From the NCBI GenBank assembly GCA_029718625.1, contig CM056389.1, forward strand, positions 4,008,734-4,072,733: DNA of 64,000 nucleotides, written 5' to 3'. A program made the translations under genes and the position numbers. Below, piece by piece: positions 9,523-21,115 of this stretch. A model generated the notes under the pieces. That model saw only the letters and a list, made by a program, of their open reading frames with translations, was not told the origin of the DNA and did not search any database. Origin of the DNA: Synaphobranchus kaupii (taxonomy: Eukaryota; Chordata; Actinopteri; Anguilliformes; Synaphobranchidae). Position 1 is the first letter of the stretch. Each line of letters starts with the position of its first letter.

Positions 9523-9872
9523 GTGAGTAGTGCTGCGTACTGAGTGACTTTAACTAAATAGAATGAGTGATTATGACTGTGTAAGAGTTTTGTCTCGGAA
9601 AGGAAAAAATTCAAACTGTAGGTATTTACAGAAAAAAGAAATACTATGACATACAATATGCCAAAAGAGTAAAAAATAAATTAATTAATAGTAACACCAC
9701 AATAAAACGAATACAAAACTATGAAAACATCAAAACACCAGTAAACCAGTAAAACAATAAAAACTTACAAGATCTGTTTAAAAGCACACCTTGTAGCCTC
9801 CATCGTTATGCATAGCACAGATAGCCTCTTTTACACACCAGATTTACATAAAACTATATGTTATTACACTGA
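9523..9872 (-). other. Intron and presumed 3' UTR of the Tx1-type LINE fragment
   Basis: After the donor and about 70 bases of shared intron, the sequence is A-rich on the + strand and lies just past the stop of the minus-strand LINE ORF at 9873. No other feature is seen. Confidence 0.4.
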
Positions 9873-10134
9873 CTAAAAAAACACAAACTCTATGTAGAGA
9901 CGCTCTAAAACCACCCCCCTAAACAGCACTGGATCCATCACCTGCCCCTCTTGGATCTTGTTCCTCCCAGTGATCCAAACTGCGAGCTTTGCCTGCCCAA
10001 ACAAGAAATTGATCGAGGAGAGCCCATGTCTGTGCTTTACAGTGTATCCCAGACCCAGAATGAAAACCCCAAAATCAAAAACCAACTCAAGCCTCCCACA
10101 CAGGTCCCTCAACAAAGCAAACAAAGTGCAGGAT

Positions 10135-11160
10135 CTATGTGTGCCAGGTGTCTTTTAGTGGCTATGACTCCATGAATAAGCCTCCACTGGAGATCTCCTG
10201 ACTCTATGTGTGCCAGGTGTCTTTTAGTGGCTATGACTCCATGAATAAGCCTCCACTGGAGATCTCCTGACTCTATGTGTGCCAGGTGTCTTTTAGTGGC
10301 TATGACTCCATGAATAAGCCTCCACGGGAGATCTCCTCACTCTATGTGTGCCAGGTGTCTATTAGTGGCTATGACTCCATGTATAAGCCTCCACTGGAGA
10401 TCTCCTGACTCTATGTGTGCCAGGTGTCTTTTAGTGGCTATGACTCCATGAATAAGCCCCCACTGGAGATCTCCTGACTCTATGTGTGCCAGGTGTCTAT
10501 TAGTGGCTATGACTCCATGTATAAGCCTCCACTGGAGATCTCCTGACTCTATGTGTGCCAGGTGTCTTTTAGTGGCTATGACTCCATGAATAAGCCTCCA
10601 CTGGAGATCTCCTGACTTTATGTGTGCCAGGTGTCTTTTAGTGGCTATGACTCCATGAATAAGCCTCCACTGGAGATCTCCTGACTCTATGTGTGCCAGG
10701 TATCTATTAGTGGCTATGACTCCATGAATAAGCCCCCACTGGAGATCTCCTGACTCTATGTGTGCCAGGTGTCTATTAGTGGCTATGACTCCATGTATAA
10801 GCCTTCACTGGAGATCTCCTGACTCTATGTGTGCCAGGTATCTGTTAGTGGCTATGACTCCATGAATAAGCCTCCACTGGAGATCTCCTGACTCTATGTG
10901 TGCCAGGTATCTGTTAGTGGCTATGACTCCATGAATAAGCCTCCACTGGAGATCTCCTGACTTTATGTGTGCCAGGTGTCTTTTAGTGGCTATGACTCCA
11001 TGAATAAGCCTCCACTGGAGATCTCCTGACTCTATGTGTGCCAGGTATCTATTAGTGGCTATGACTCCATGAATAAGCCCCCACTGGAGATCTCCTGACT
11101 CTATGTGTGCCAGGTATCTATTAGTGGCTATGACTCCATGAATAAGCCACCACTGGAGAT
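10135..11160 (-). repeat. 69-bp minisatellite (15 copies) derived from LINE ORF2
   Basis: The period is exactly 69 bases (GCTATGACTCCATGAATAAG recurs at constant spacing). On the minus strand each unit encodes 23 residues, SGDLQWRLIHGVIATNRYL plus AHIE, a conserved C-terminal motif of Tx1-type LINEs that normally occurs once. The two sister LINE fragments have 3 units (16358-16556) and 4 units (19737-20008). The array therefore grew in place from coding sequence, in frame. Confidence 0.92.
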
Positions 11161-11386
11161 CCTGACCGCTTTGGTATTGGAGCCTGATAAAAAAAGTCTC
11201 CATTTTCTCAAAGCAGGTGTAAGATTTAGGTCCAACCCCTGCCAAACACCTGCCCTCACCTCTCCCAGGGAAAGAAGGTGCCGAACCTTAACACGCACAG
11301 TGTACAACGCCCTCTTACTCACAGCGTCAAACTCCCCCAACAGTGGTGTCCTAAAGAGCTTCCCGTGTTCCTCCTGCCACTCCCCC

Positions 11387-13395
11387 TGTCATGGTTTATG
11401 ACCCTTTTTCCCTTGCGGTCGTGTTCCTCGGTCGCCACACGTGGGCGCTGCTCCATTAGTGGAGTTTTTGGCTCCGTCTCGTCTTTTCGCGGAGAAGTCT
11501 CGTCGGCGTTCACAGGTGTGCGTGTTTTCCGGTGAGCTATTTAAGCCCACGTTCCCTTCGTTCTGGGCTTCGATATTGATTGTTTGTTCCGTATTGTCTG
11601 GCATTATTTTCACTGGTTTTGTGTGTGGTATTATTTTGCCCTTATGCTACTTAGTCAGGATGATCAGGTCTAGGTTTGTACCATTTTTTGCTCCCAAGTA
11701 TTTTATTGGAGTTTTGCGGGACTTGCCTTTGTGCTTTGAGCTTTTAGGTTGAATTCCTTTTTTGTGTGCTCGTTTCTGTCACCGCTTTCTGGTCTTTCCT
11801 TTTTTGTCCGTTGTCTAGATTTTTTGCCCTTTTCTGTCTCTTTCTCCTCTCTCTGTCTGCTGTCTTCCGTGAAAGCGAGAGGAGTCTTTGTTTGATTGTG
11901 TGTATTTGTATGGTAGTTTCTTACTAAGAGACAGGGCGTTTTATCATACTGACTTTAGGGCTTTATTTATTCTTAGAGTCAGGGCATGTATTTTCGATTG
12001 AGCTTGCGTTAGCCGGTAATTCCGGTGCAGCTGTCCTGTTCGTCCTTCAGTACCCGTCTCCATATATGGAGTCTGGGCGATTCTGTTCGGAACATTAGTT
12101 CTGTTCGTCCTTTGGTACCTGTCTTCTCATAGGGAGTCTGGGCGATTTTGTTTACATGTTTGCGTTTGACTGCAGGTCTCTGAGGATAGCCTTGGAACAT
12201 TGGTTCTCTGTTCCATTCGCCTCGTTACATTCTCCTTTATTGAGAGGCTAGGGCGTGCATTTTCTACTAAGCTCGTATTGGTCATTTTTTGCTAGTAAAG
12301 TTATGGGACGACGGTGCTCCGTCGGCTCGCCTGTAAAATGTTTCTCTCTCCTGGGAGATCGGGCGTTTACCCCTTTACGTTTTCTGGAGTAATGCGGGAC
12401 TTGCCTATGTGGATGTAGTTATTAGGACTCTTCCCCCCTGGCTCTTGTCTGTTCCTGCTTCCTGGTCTTTGCATGTGACTGCGAGCCTATGAAAGTAGCC
12501 ATGGAATGTTATATCTGTTCCTTCGCCTCGTTACATTTCCTCTTTACCAAGAGGCAGGGCTTTTATTCTCTATCAAACTCGCGTTGGTCTTTTGAGCCGG
12601 TAATGTCCGGTGCAGCGGTCCTGTTCGTCCTTTTTACCTGCGGGTACTGTAGTTCTGTTCGTTCTCCGGGTATGTTTCTCCTTATATGGAGCTTGGGCGA
12701 TGTTGTGGACATGTTTGTGTTTGACTGCGATTCTCTGAGAGTAGCCTTGGAACATTAGATCTCCGTTCCTTTTCGCCTCCTCGTATACTAATTCGTATTA
12801 ATTTGCAGTGTTTGTTGGCTGTGTGTTTTATTTGTACCATTTATGCTGCTCGCCTATTCTAACACCTCATTACTGAGGCAGGGCGTTTATTATTGCTGGC
12901 CTTTTAGTTACTTAGCTCGTAGAAGTATAGGGTAGCAGTTCTTTGTTCCCTTTCACCTTGTTTGGTTTTCTTGCTGTGAAACTAGGCGTTTGTGCTTCTA
13001 CTCATTTGTGTGTTACAGTGTGCCAGTTCGTAGCTTCGGTACATTTGGTGTGTGTTATTTGTGCCATTATGCTACTCGCCTGTTCTTATGCGTCTCGTTG
13101 CCGAGACAGGGCATTTATTATTTTTGGCTCTTTCTTCTGTCACTTTGCTCGTAGAAGTATGGGAGCCCTGTGCTTTGTTCCATTAGCCTTGTTTGGTTTT
13201 CTTACTGAAACCTGGCGTTTGCGCTTCTACTCATTGGTGTGTGACAGTGAGCCGGTTAGTAGCTTTGGTATGTGTGTTTCCCTGTCTTGTCTCCTTCCCT
13301 TAACTACGGGGTTTCCGGTCCTAGTGGCCTAGTGCTTAAAGAATCCCCTTGCTGCGTTTGGCCCCTCCTACCTCACACGTCACGCCACCATTACA
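11387..13395. mobile_element. Solo LTR, 2,009 bp, 5-bp target duplication
   Basis: The insert begins TGTCATGG and ends CCATTACA, a TG...CA pair with short inverted ends, flanked by CCCCC on both sides (11382-11386, 13396-13400). The sister LINE copies at 16.8 and 20.2 kb read straight through this point, so they are empty sites. Internal features include AGCTATTTAAGCC near 11537 and repeated modules: 12000-12200 resembles 12590-12755, and about 12900-13020 resembles 13120-13245. No gag, pol or second LTR is present, so it is a recombination remnant. Two kilobases is long for an LTR. Superfamily not assigned. Confidence 0.8.
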
Positions 13396-14280
13396 CCCCC
13401 TGCACCGCCCGTACATGGATGTGTGGGAAAGCAGGGGCCTCCGTCAGGTGTGGTGCAACAGCAACACCGTCCTCGTTGGGTGGGAGAGGCAGAGCCGCCT
13501 TTATTCCCACCAGGATCTTCTCCTACAGCCGCACTGAATGGACCCCTGCTTGTGCTGCAATGGCCCCTGCGTCTCTCCAACCACCGTCCTCCGTGCTCCA
13601 CAAGTGAGCAGCTTCATCAAGCCAGTCCTCACAAAGTGACCCCTAAGGCTGGCCAACACCTGCGGTGACAGTCTCAGCAGGGGGCTCATCCAGGATCCAA
13701 AGGGCCCCTCGCTGCACGATAAAAACGTCCGACCACACCCTCAGCATAGAGATGTAGAACGCAGGAAGGCCCACAGTGCTTGCCCCCTGCATGTTCATTA
13801 AGAAGAGATGCCAGTCTAGTCCCAAACCCCCTGCCATCCTCAGCAGGGCACAGGCGGTCTCCCTCCAGCTCACATCAGCATGGTAACACAGCCTCTGTAC
13901 AACCTGCAAGCGAGGGGCCATCACACGGCTTTCCAGGTCAATAAGACCCTGCCCCCTTCCTGCAAGGGCAGATACAGCACTGCTGCCCTGAGCCAGTGCT
14001 GCCCTCACCAAAACAATTTTACAATAGTCTTTCGTAGCTCACTTTGGTGCTGTTAAATAAGCAAGCTTATGCCAGAGAGCAGAGGCAACTAAATTATTTA
14101 GGATCAGCACCCTCCCCCTAAAAGAAACCTGAGAGAGGAGCCACTTCCACTTAGACATCCTGCCACATGCTTTGTCCAGTGCACCCTCCCAGTTTTTTAG
14201 GGTGTACTGCCTAGTTCCCAGGCACACCCCCAAAACCTTAAGCCCCTCCCTTCTCCAGGCTAGGTTGCCATGACCAAGTT

Positions 14281-14570
14281 GTAGCTGCTCTGTATATTTT
14301 TTTGGAAGACCAGAGAAGAGAGCATTACAGTAGTCTAATTTACTTGTAACAAAGGCATGTATTTACTGTTCAGCATCAGCTTGCGAGAGGAAAGGCCTTA
14401 CTTTAGTAATGTTTCGCAAATGGAAAAAGGCTTCCCTTGTTACATTTCTTATATGTGGCAGAAAGCTTAAGTCAGCATCCAAGATTACACCTATATTTTT
14501 AACTTGAGGTTTATTTTTTGGTTCCTTGATAATCTTTCTCTCTGGGCGTTAGATCCAATGATAAGTATTT
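14281..14570 (-). pseudogene. L2-type LINE reverse transcriptase fragment
   Basis: The minus strand reads KNIGVILDADLSFLPHIRNV, EAFFHLRNITKVRPFLSQAD, TSKLDYCNALFSGLPKKYTE, the segment that follows the catalytic domain in L2-type LINEs of fish. It joins Tx1-type sequence at about 14275-14285 and T1 sequence at 14571. Identical fragments are at 17666-17950 and, longer, at 21116-21965. Confidence 0.75.
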
Positions 14571-15442
14571 AACAGCCATTCATTTATCTACGGATTAGCA
14601 GCGTGTTCAGCTCCGGATCCGGCCGTGTATTCGGGCTCAAAACAGAAAGCCTTCCGCCTACGACAAAATCTAGTAACATATTAAAAACATTGCAATTTTC
14701 GAAATGGCAAAAAGCTGATGTGTGGCTTAGCTACTGCATGGCAAACAGATTTAAAAACCCGCATTTGCACCTTTCTTTAATGCCAAGAAGCCGTGGCTAA
14801 CAACAGCTAACGCACAAGCCCAGAAAATGACGTTAACATTGCTGCTGCAATCGAATGCTCAAAGTGAAACCGTTCGATATGGTCAGCTCGCTAATGGTAG
14901 TCTACTTTTCATGGTCATGGATCATAATGTAATGTTAGTTGACATGGTTCCTTACCGGGGGATTTGATAAGGCAGATGAGATGTCAGGGAATGATACCGC
15001 AGGTCCCTGAGTTGGATCATTTGTCCACTCTGTAACCGCATAAGGAGAGCACTTGAGTCCTGTTTGGTTTATTTTGCCAAAATATGTTTCGGAAACGTGT
15101 CAGTGTAATTTTCTGACATTATAATAATATGGCAATGATGGCTAGCTTGATCTATGATGTGTCCCGACTCAGAACAGTAACAGACGCGGCATTGCTTTCC
15201 CCCTCGCTGGCTCCGCCTACGTGTCTATGTAACATACACACCCACTGACAGCACTGCAGTTTTTCAAAAATGCGGAAGAGGTAGAGGTACATCATTTTGA
15301 CATATACCTCTAACAGTATTTCATCTTTATCTGCGGATATTTCAGTACAGAAATTATTTTGGCCAGCCACAAAGAGAGACTTAATTAGTTGTGCCCTGAT
15401 CTGTTAAATAAGGTTAATGTTGTTTTTCGGTGGAACTACCCT
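14571..15442 (+). mobile_element. T1 remnant, 3' part
   Basis: The sequence matches T1 from about 8365 to its right end (GGTGGAACTACCCT) with TTAA at 15443-15446. The left part of T1 is missing and replaced at 14571 by LINE sequence. Confidence 0.8.
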
Positions 15443-15568
15443 TTAAAATCCTCAATTTCACTCTTCATCACTGAACACTATCATTGTTACATTTCAAATG
15501 TTACATATTTTATATATTACGTGTACCTAATATTATTATACTATAATATATTAACTCTTCTTTTGCAG

Positions 15569-15742
15569 ACTGAACAGCTGTGACCTCACAGAGAAGTCCT
15601 ATGATATTGTGGCCTCAGCTCTCCAGTCATCAAACTCACCCCTGAGAGATCTGGACCTCAGCTACAGTAACCCGGGAGAATCAGGAGTGAAGCTGCTCTG
15701 TGCTGGACTGATGAGTCCAAACTGTAAACTACAGAGACTGGG
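15569..15742 (+). CDS. LRR exon 3 of an NLRC3-like receptor
   Basis: A 174-base open exon with TTTTGCAG before it and GTGAGTAG after it, in the same phase as the others. It encodes [38 protein letters not shown] and [14 protein letters not shown]. It differs from exon 4 by Ser for Asn and Pro for Leu in the second repeat (SYSNPGES against SYNNLGES); both changes are non-synonymous and fall in the variable LRR region. It lies in the first 3.38-kb unit. Confidence 0.84.
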
Positions 15743-15849
15743 GTGAGTAGTGCTGTGTACTGTGTGACTTTAACTAAATAGAATGAGTGATTATGACTGT
15801 GTAAGATTTTGAATTTTGTCTCAGAAATGAAAAAATTCTAACTTTCGGT

Positions 15850-17665
15850 ATTTACAGAAAAAAAAAATACTATGACATACAATATGCCAAAAGAGTAAAA
15901 AATTAATTAATTAATAGTAACACCACAATAAAACCAATACAAAACTATGAAACCATCAAAACACAGACCAGTAAAACAATAAAAACTTACAAGATCTGTT
16001 TAAAAGCACACCTTGTAGCCTCCATCGTTAGCCATAGCACAGATAGCCTCATTTACACACCAGATTTACATTAAACTATCTGTTATTACACAGACTAAAA
16101 GCATAAACTCTATGTAGAGACGCTCTAAAACCATCCCGCTAAACATTAGCACTGGATCCATCGCCTGCCCCTCTTGGATCCTGTTCCTCCCAGTGATCCA
16201 AACTGCGAGCTTTGCCTGCCCAAACAAGAAATTGATCGAGGAGAGCCCATGTCTGTGCTTTACAGTGTACCCCGGACCCAGAATGCAAACCCTGAAATCA
16301 AAAACCAACTCAAGCCTCCCACACAGGTCCCTCAACAAAGCAAACAAAGTGCAGGATCTATGTGTGCCAGGTGTCTTTTAGTGGCTATGACTCCATGAAT
16401 AAGCCTCCACTGGAGATCTCCTGACTCTATGTGTGCCAGGTGTCTATTAGTGGCTATGACTCCATGAATAAGCCTCCACTGGAGATCTCCTGACTCTATG
16501 TGTGCCAGGTGTCTATTAGTGGCTATGACTCCATGAATAAACCTCCACTGGAGATCCTGACCGCTTTGGTATTGGAGCCTGATAAAAAAGTCTCCATTTT
16601 CTCAAAGCAGGTGTAAGATTTTGGTCCAACCCCTGCCAAACACCTGCCCTCACCTCTCCCAGGGAAAGAAGGTGCCAAACCTTTACACGCACAGTGTACA
16701 ACGCCCTCTTACTCACAGCGTCAAACTCCCCCAACAGTGGTGTACTAAAGAGCTTCCCCTGTTCCTCCTGCCACTCCCCCAGCACCGCCCGTACATGGAT
16801 GTGTGGGAAAGCAGGGGCCTCCGTCAGGTGTGGTGCAACAGCAACACCGTCCTCGTTGGGTGGGAGAGGCAGAGCCGTCTTTATTCCCACCAGGATCTTC
16901 TCCACCAGCCGCACTGAATGGACCCCTGCTTGTGCTGCAATGGCCGCTGCGTCTCTCCAACCACCATCCTCCGTGCTCCACAAGTGAGCGGCTTCATCAA
17001 GCCAGTCCTCACAAAGTGACCCCTAAGGCTGGCCAACGCCTGCGGTGACAGTCTCAGCAGGGGGCTCATCCAGGATCCAAAGGGCCCCTCGCTGCACGAT
17101 CAAAACGTCCGACCACACCCTCAGCATAGAGATGTAGAACGCAGGAAGGCCCACAGTGCTTGCCCCCTGCATGTTCATTAAGAAGAGATGCCAGTCCAGT
17201 CCCAAACCCCCTGCCATCCTCAGCAGGGCACAGGCGGTCTCCCTCCAGCTCACATCAGCATGGTAAAAGAGCCTCTGTACAGCCTGCAAACGAAAGGCCA
17301 TCACACGGCTTTCCAGGTCAATAAGACCCTGCCCCCTTCCTGCAAGGGCAGATACAGCACTGCTGCCCTGAGCCAGTGCTGCCCTCACCAAAACAATTTT
17401 ACAATAGTCTTTCGTAGCTCACTTTGGTGCTGTTAAATAAGCAAGCTTATGCCAGAGAGCAGAGGCAACTAAATTATTTAGGATCAGCACCCTCCCCCTA
17501 AAAGAAACCTGAGAGAGGAGCCACTTCCACTTAGACATCCTGCCACATGCTTTGTCCAGTGCACCCTCCCAGTTTTTTAGGGTGTACTGCCTAGTTCCCA
17601 GGCACACCCCCAAAACCTTAAGCCCCTCCCTTCTCCAGGCTAGGTTGCCATGACCAAGTTGTAGC
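15850..17665 (-). pseudogene. Tx1-type LINE ORF2 fragment, copy 2 (with 3-unit 69-bp repeat)
   Basis: This has the same content as the copy at 9873-14280 but without the solo LTR, so the region around 16780-16800 is an empty site for that insertion. The minus-strand frame 16516-16983 is continuous for 155 residues (PALRKWRLFYQAPIPKRSG, AVSKRALYTVRVKVWHLLSL) upstream of the conserved LQWR motif. Further pieces are at 17023-17391 and 17419-17613. The 69-bp units lie at 16358-16556. Stops and frameshifts make it non-functional. Confidence 0.78.
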
Positions 17666-17950
17666 TGCTCTGTATATTTTTTTGGAAGACCAGAGAAGAG
17701 AGCATTACAGTAGTCTAATTTACTCGTAACAAAGGCATGTATTTACTGTTCAGCATCAGCTTGCGAGAGGAAAGGCCTTACTTTAGTAATGTTTCGCAAA
17801 TGGAAAAAGGCTTCCCTTGTTACATTTCTTATATGTGGCAGAAAGCTTAAGTCAGCATCCAAGATTACACCTATATTTTTAACTTGAGGTTTATTTTTTG
17901 GTTCCTTGATAATCTTTCTCTCTGGGCGTTAGATCCAATGATAAGTATTT
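17666..17950 (-). pseudogene. L2-type LINE RT fragment, second copy
   Basis: Nearly identical to 14281-14570 and part of the same tandem unit. It ends at the AAGTATTT/AACAGCC junction with T1. Confidence 0.72.
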
Positions 17951-18822
17951 AACAGCCATTCATTTATCTACGGATTAGCAGCGCGTTCAGCTCCGGATCC
18001 GGCCGTGTATTCGGGCTCAAAACAGAAAGCCTTCCGCCTACGACAAAATCTAGTAACATATTAAAAACATTGCAATTTTCGAAATGGCAAAAAGCTGATG
18101 TGTGGCTTAGATACTGCATGGCAAACAGATTTAAAAACCCGCATTTGCACCTTTCTTTAATGCCAAGAAGCCGTGGCTAACAACAGCTAACGCACAAGCC
18201 CAGAAAATGACGTTAACATTGCTGCTGCAATCGAATGCTCAAAGTGAAACCGTTCGATATGGTCAGCTCGCTAATGGTAGTCTACTTTTCATGGTCATGG
18301 ATCATAATGTAATGTTAGTTGACATGGTTCCTTACCGGGGGATTTGATAAGGCAGATGAGATGTCAGGGAATGATACCGCAGGTCCCTGAGTTGGATCAT
18401 TTGTCCACTCTGTAACCGCATAAGGAGAGCACTTGAGTCCTGTTTGGTTTATTTTGCCAAAATATGTTTCGGAAACGTGTCAGTGTAATTTTCTGACATT
18501 ATAATAATATGGCAATGATGGCTAGCTTGATCTATGATGTGTCCCGACTCAGAACAGTAACAGACGCGGCATTGCTTTCCCCCTCGCTGGCTCCGCCTAC
18601 GTGTCTATGTAACATACACACCCACTGACAGCACTGCAGTTTTTCAAAAATGCGGAAGAGGTAGAGGTACATCATTTTGACATATACCTCTACCAGTATT
18701 TCATCTTTATCTGCGGATATTTCAGTACAGAAATTATTTTGGCAAGCCACAAAGAGAGACTTAATTAGTTGTGCCCTGATCTGTTAAATAAGGTTAATGT
18801 TGTTTTTCGGTGGAACTACCCT
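17951..18822 (+). mobile_element. T1 remnant, 3' part, in second unit
   Basis: Nearly identical to 14571-15442, ending with the T1 right terminus and TTAA at 18823-18826. Confidence 0.8.
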
Positions 18823-18948
18823 TTAAAATCCTCAATTTCGCTCTTCATCACTGAACACTATCATTGTTACATTTCAAATGTTACATATTTTATATATTAC
18901 GTGTACCTAATATTATTATACTATAATATATTAACTCTTCTTTTGCAG

Positions 18949-19122
18949 ACTGAACAGCTGTGACCTCACAGAGAAGTCCTATGATATTGTGGCCTCAGCT
19001 CTCCAGTCATCAAACTCACCCCTGAGAGATCTGGACCTCAGCTACAATAACCTGGGAGAATCAGGAGTGAAGCTGCTCTGTGCTGGACTGATGAGTCCAA
19101 ACTGTAAACTACAGAGACTGGG
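18949..19122 (+). CDS. LRR exon 4 of an NLRC3-like receptor
   Basis: The fourth 174-base open exon, with the same acceptor, donor and phase. It encodes [38 protein letters not shown] and [14 protein letters not shown]. It is the last LRR exon I can find; the following 45 kb hold only repeats until a possible acceptor at the window end. It was probably created by the 3.38-kb tandem duplication. Confidence 0.84.
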
Positions 19123-19229
19123 GTGAGTAGTGCTGTGTACTGTGTGACTTTAACTAAATAGAATGAGTGATTATGACTGTGTCAGATTTTGAATTTTGTC
19201 TCAGAAATGAAAAAATTCTAACTTTCGGT

Positions 19230-21115
19230 ATTTACAGAAAAAAAAATACTATGACATACAATATGCCAAAAGAGTAAAAAATTAATTAATTAATAGTAAC
19301 ACCACAATAAAACCAATACAAAACTATGAAACCATCAAAACACAGACCAGTAAAACAATAAAAACTTACAAGATCTGTTTAAAAGCACACCTTGTAGCCT
19401 CCATCGTTAGCCATAGCACAGATAGCCTCATTTACACACCAGATTTACATTAAACTATCTGTTATTACACAGACTAAAAGCATAAACTCTATGTAGAGAC
19501 GCTCTAAAACCATCCCGCTAAACATTAGCACTGGATCCATCGCCTGCCCCTCTTGGATCCTGTTCCTCCCAGTGATCCAAACTGCGAGCTTTGCCTGCCC
19601 AAACAAGAAATTGATCGAGGAGAGCCCATGTCTGTGCTTTACAGTGTACCCCGGACCCAGAATGCAAACCCTGAAATCAAAAACCAACTCAAGCCTCCCA
19701 CACAGGTCCCTCAACAAAGCAAACAAAGTGCAGGATCTATGTGTGCCAGGTGTCTTTTAGTGGCTATGACTCCATGAATAAGCCTCCACTGGAGATCTCC
19801 TGACTCTATGTGTGCCAGGTGTCTATTAGTGGCTATGACTCCATGAATAAGCCTCCACTGGAGATCTCCTGACTCTATGTGTGCCAGGTGTCTATTAGTG
19901 GCTATGACTCCATGAATAAGCCTCCACTGGAGATCTCCTGACTCTATGTGTGCCAGGTATCTATTAGTGGCTATGACTCCATGAATAAACCTCCACTGGA
20001 GATCCTGACCGCTTTGGTATTGGAGCCTGATAAAAAAGTCTCCATTTTCTCAAAGCAGGTGTAAGATTTTGGTCCAACCCCTGCCAAACACCTGCCCTCA
20101 CCTCTCCCAGGGAAAGAAGGTGCCAAACCTTTACACGCACAGTGTACAACGCCCTCTTACTCACAGCGTCAAACTCCCCCAACAGTGGTGTACTAAAGAG
20201 CTTCCCTGTTCCTCCTGCCACTCCCCCAGCACCGCCCGTACATGGATGTGTGGGAAAGCAGGGGCCTCCGTCAGGTGTGGTGCAACAGCAACACCGTCCT
20301 CGTTGGGTGGGAGAGGCAGAGCCGTCTTTATTCCCACCAGGATCTTCTCCACCAGCCGCACTGAATGGACCCCTGCTTGTGCTGCAATGGCGCTGCGTCT
20401 CTCCAACCACCGTCCTCCGTGCTCCACAAGTGAGCAGCTTCATCAAGCCAGTCCTCACAAAGTGACCCCTAAGGCTGGCCAACGCCTGCGGTGACAGTCT
20501 CAGCAGGGGGCTCATCCAGGATCCAAAGGGCCCCTCGCTGCACGATCAAAACGTCCGACCACACCCTCAGCATAGAGATGTAGAACGCAGGAAGGCCCAC
20601 AGTGCTTGCCCCCTGCATGTTCATTAAGAAGAGATGCCAGTCCAGTCCCAAACCCCCTGCCATCCTCAGCAGGGCACAGGCGGTCTCCCTCCAGCTCACA
20701 TCAGCATGGTAATACAGCCTCTGTACAGCCTGCAAACGAAAGGCCATCACACGGCTTTCCAGGTCAATAAGACCCTGCCCCCTTCCTGCAAGGGCAGATA
20801 CAGCACTGCTGCCCTGAGCCAGTGCTGCCCTCACCAAAACTATTTTACAATAGTCTTTCGTAGCTCACTTTGGTGGAGTTAAATCAGCAAGCTTATGCCA
20901 GAGAGCAGAGGCAACTAAATTATTTAGGATCAGCACCCTCCCCCTAAAAGAAACCTGAGAGAGGAACCACTTCCACTTAGACATCCTGCCACACGCTTTG
21001 TCCAGTGCACCCTCCCGGTTTTTTAGGGTGTACTGCCTAGTCCCCAGGCACACCCCCAAAACCTTAAGCCCCTCCCTTCTCCAGGCTAGGTTGCCATGAC
21101 CAAGTTGTAGCTGCT
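19230..21115 (-). pseudogene. Tx1-type LINE ORF2 fragment, copy 3 (with 4-unit 69-bp repeat)
   Basis: Near-identical to copy 2. The 69-bp units lie at 19737-20008 (four). Small deletions around 20205 and 20390 relative to copy 2 shift frames and fuse a 183-codon minus ORF (19964-20515). Not functional. Confidence 0.78.

Larger units (their letters stand above)
9873..14280 (-). pseudogene. Tx1-type LINE ORF2 C-terminal fragment, copy 1, broken
   Basis: Read on the minus strand from 14280 downward, the pieces match the region after the RT of Tx1-like LINEs (family recalled): LAWRREGLKVLGVCLG, LSKWKWLL-type segment (KWKWLLSQVSFRGRVLILNN), GQGLIDLESRV, LRMAGGLGLDWHLFLM, LQWRLIHGVIATNRYLAHI, and FALLRDLCGRLELVFDFGV. 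Frameshifts and stops separate them. Two later events enlarge this copy: a 2,009-base solo LTR (11387-13395) and expansion of a 69-base piece of the ORF into a minisatellite (10135-11160). Copies 2 and 3 lie at about 15850-17665 and 19230-21115. Confidence 0.8.

Noticed and set aside
12489..13332. Cys/Phe-rich plus ORFs (12489-12758, 12943-13332)
   Set aside because: They lie inside the solo LTR and reflect its T-rich composition and internal repeats.
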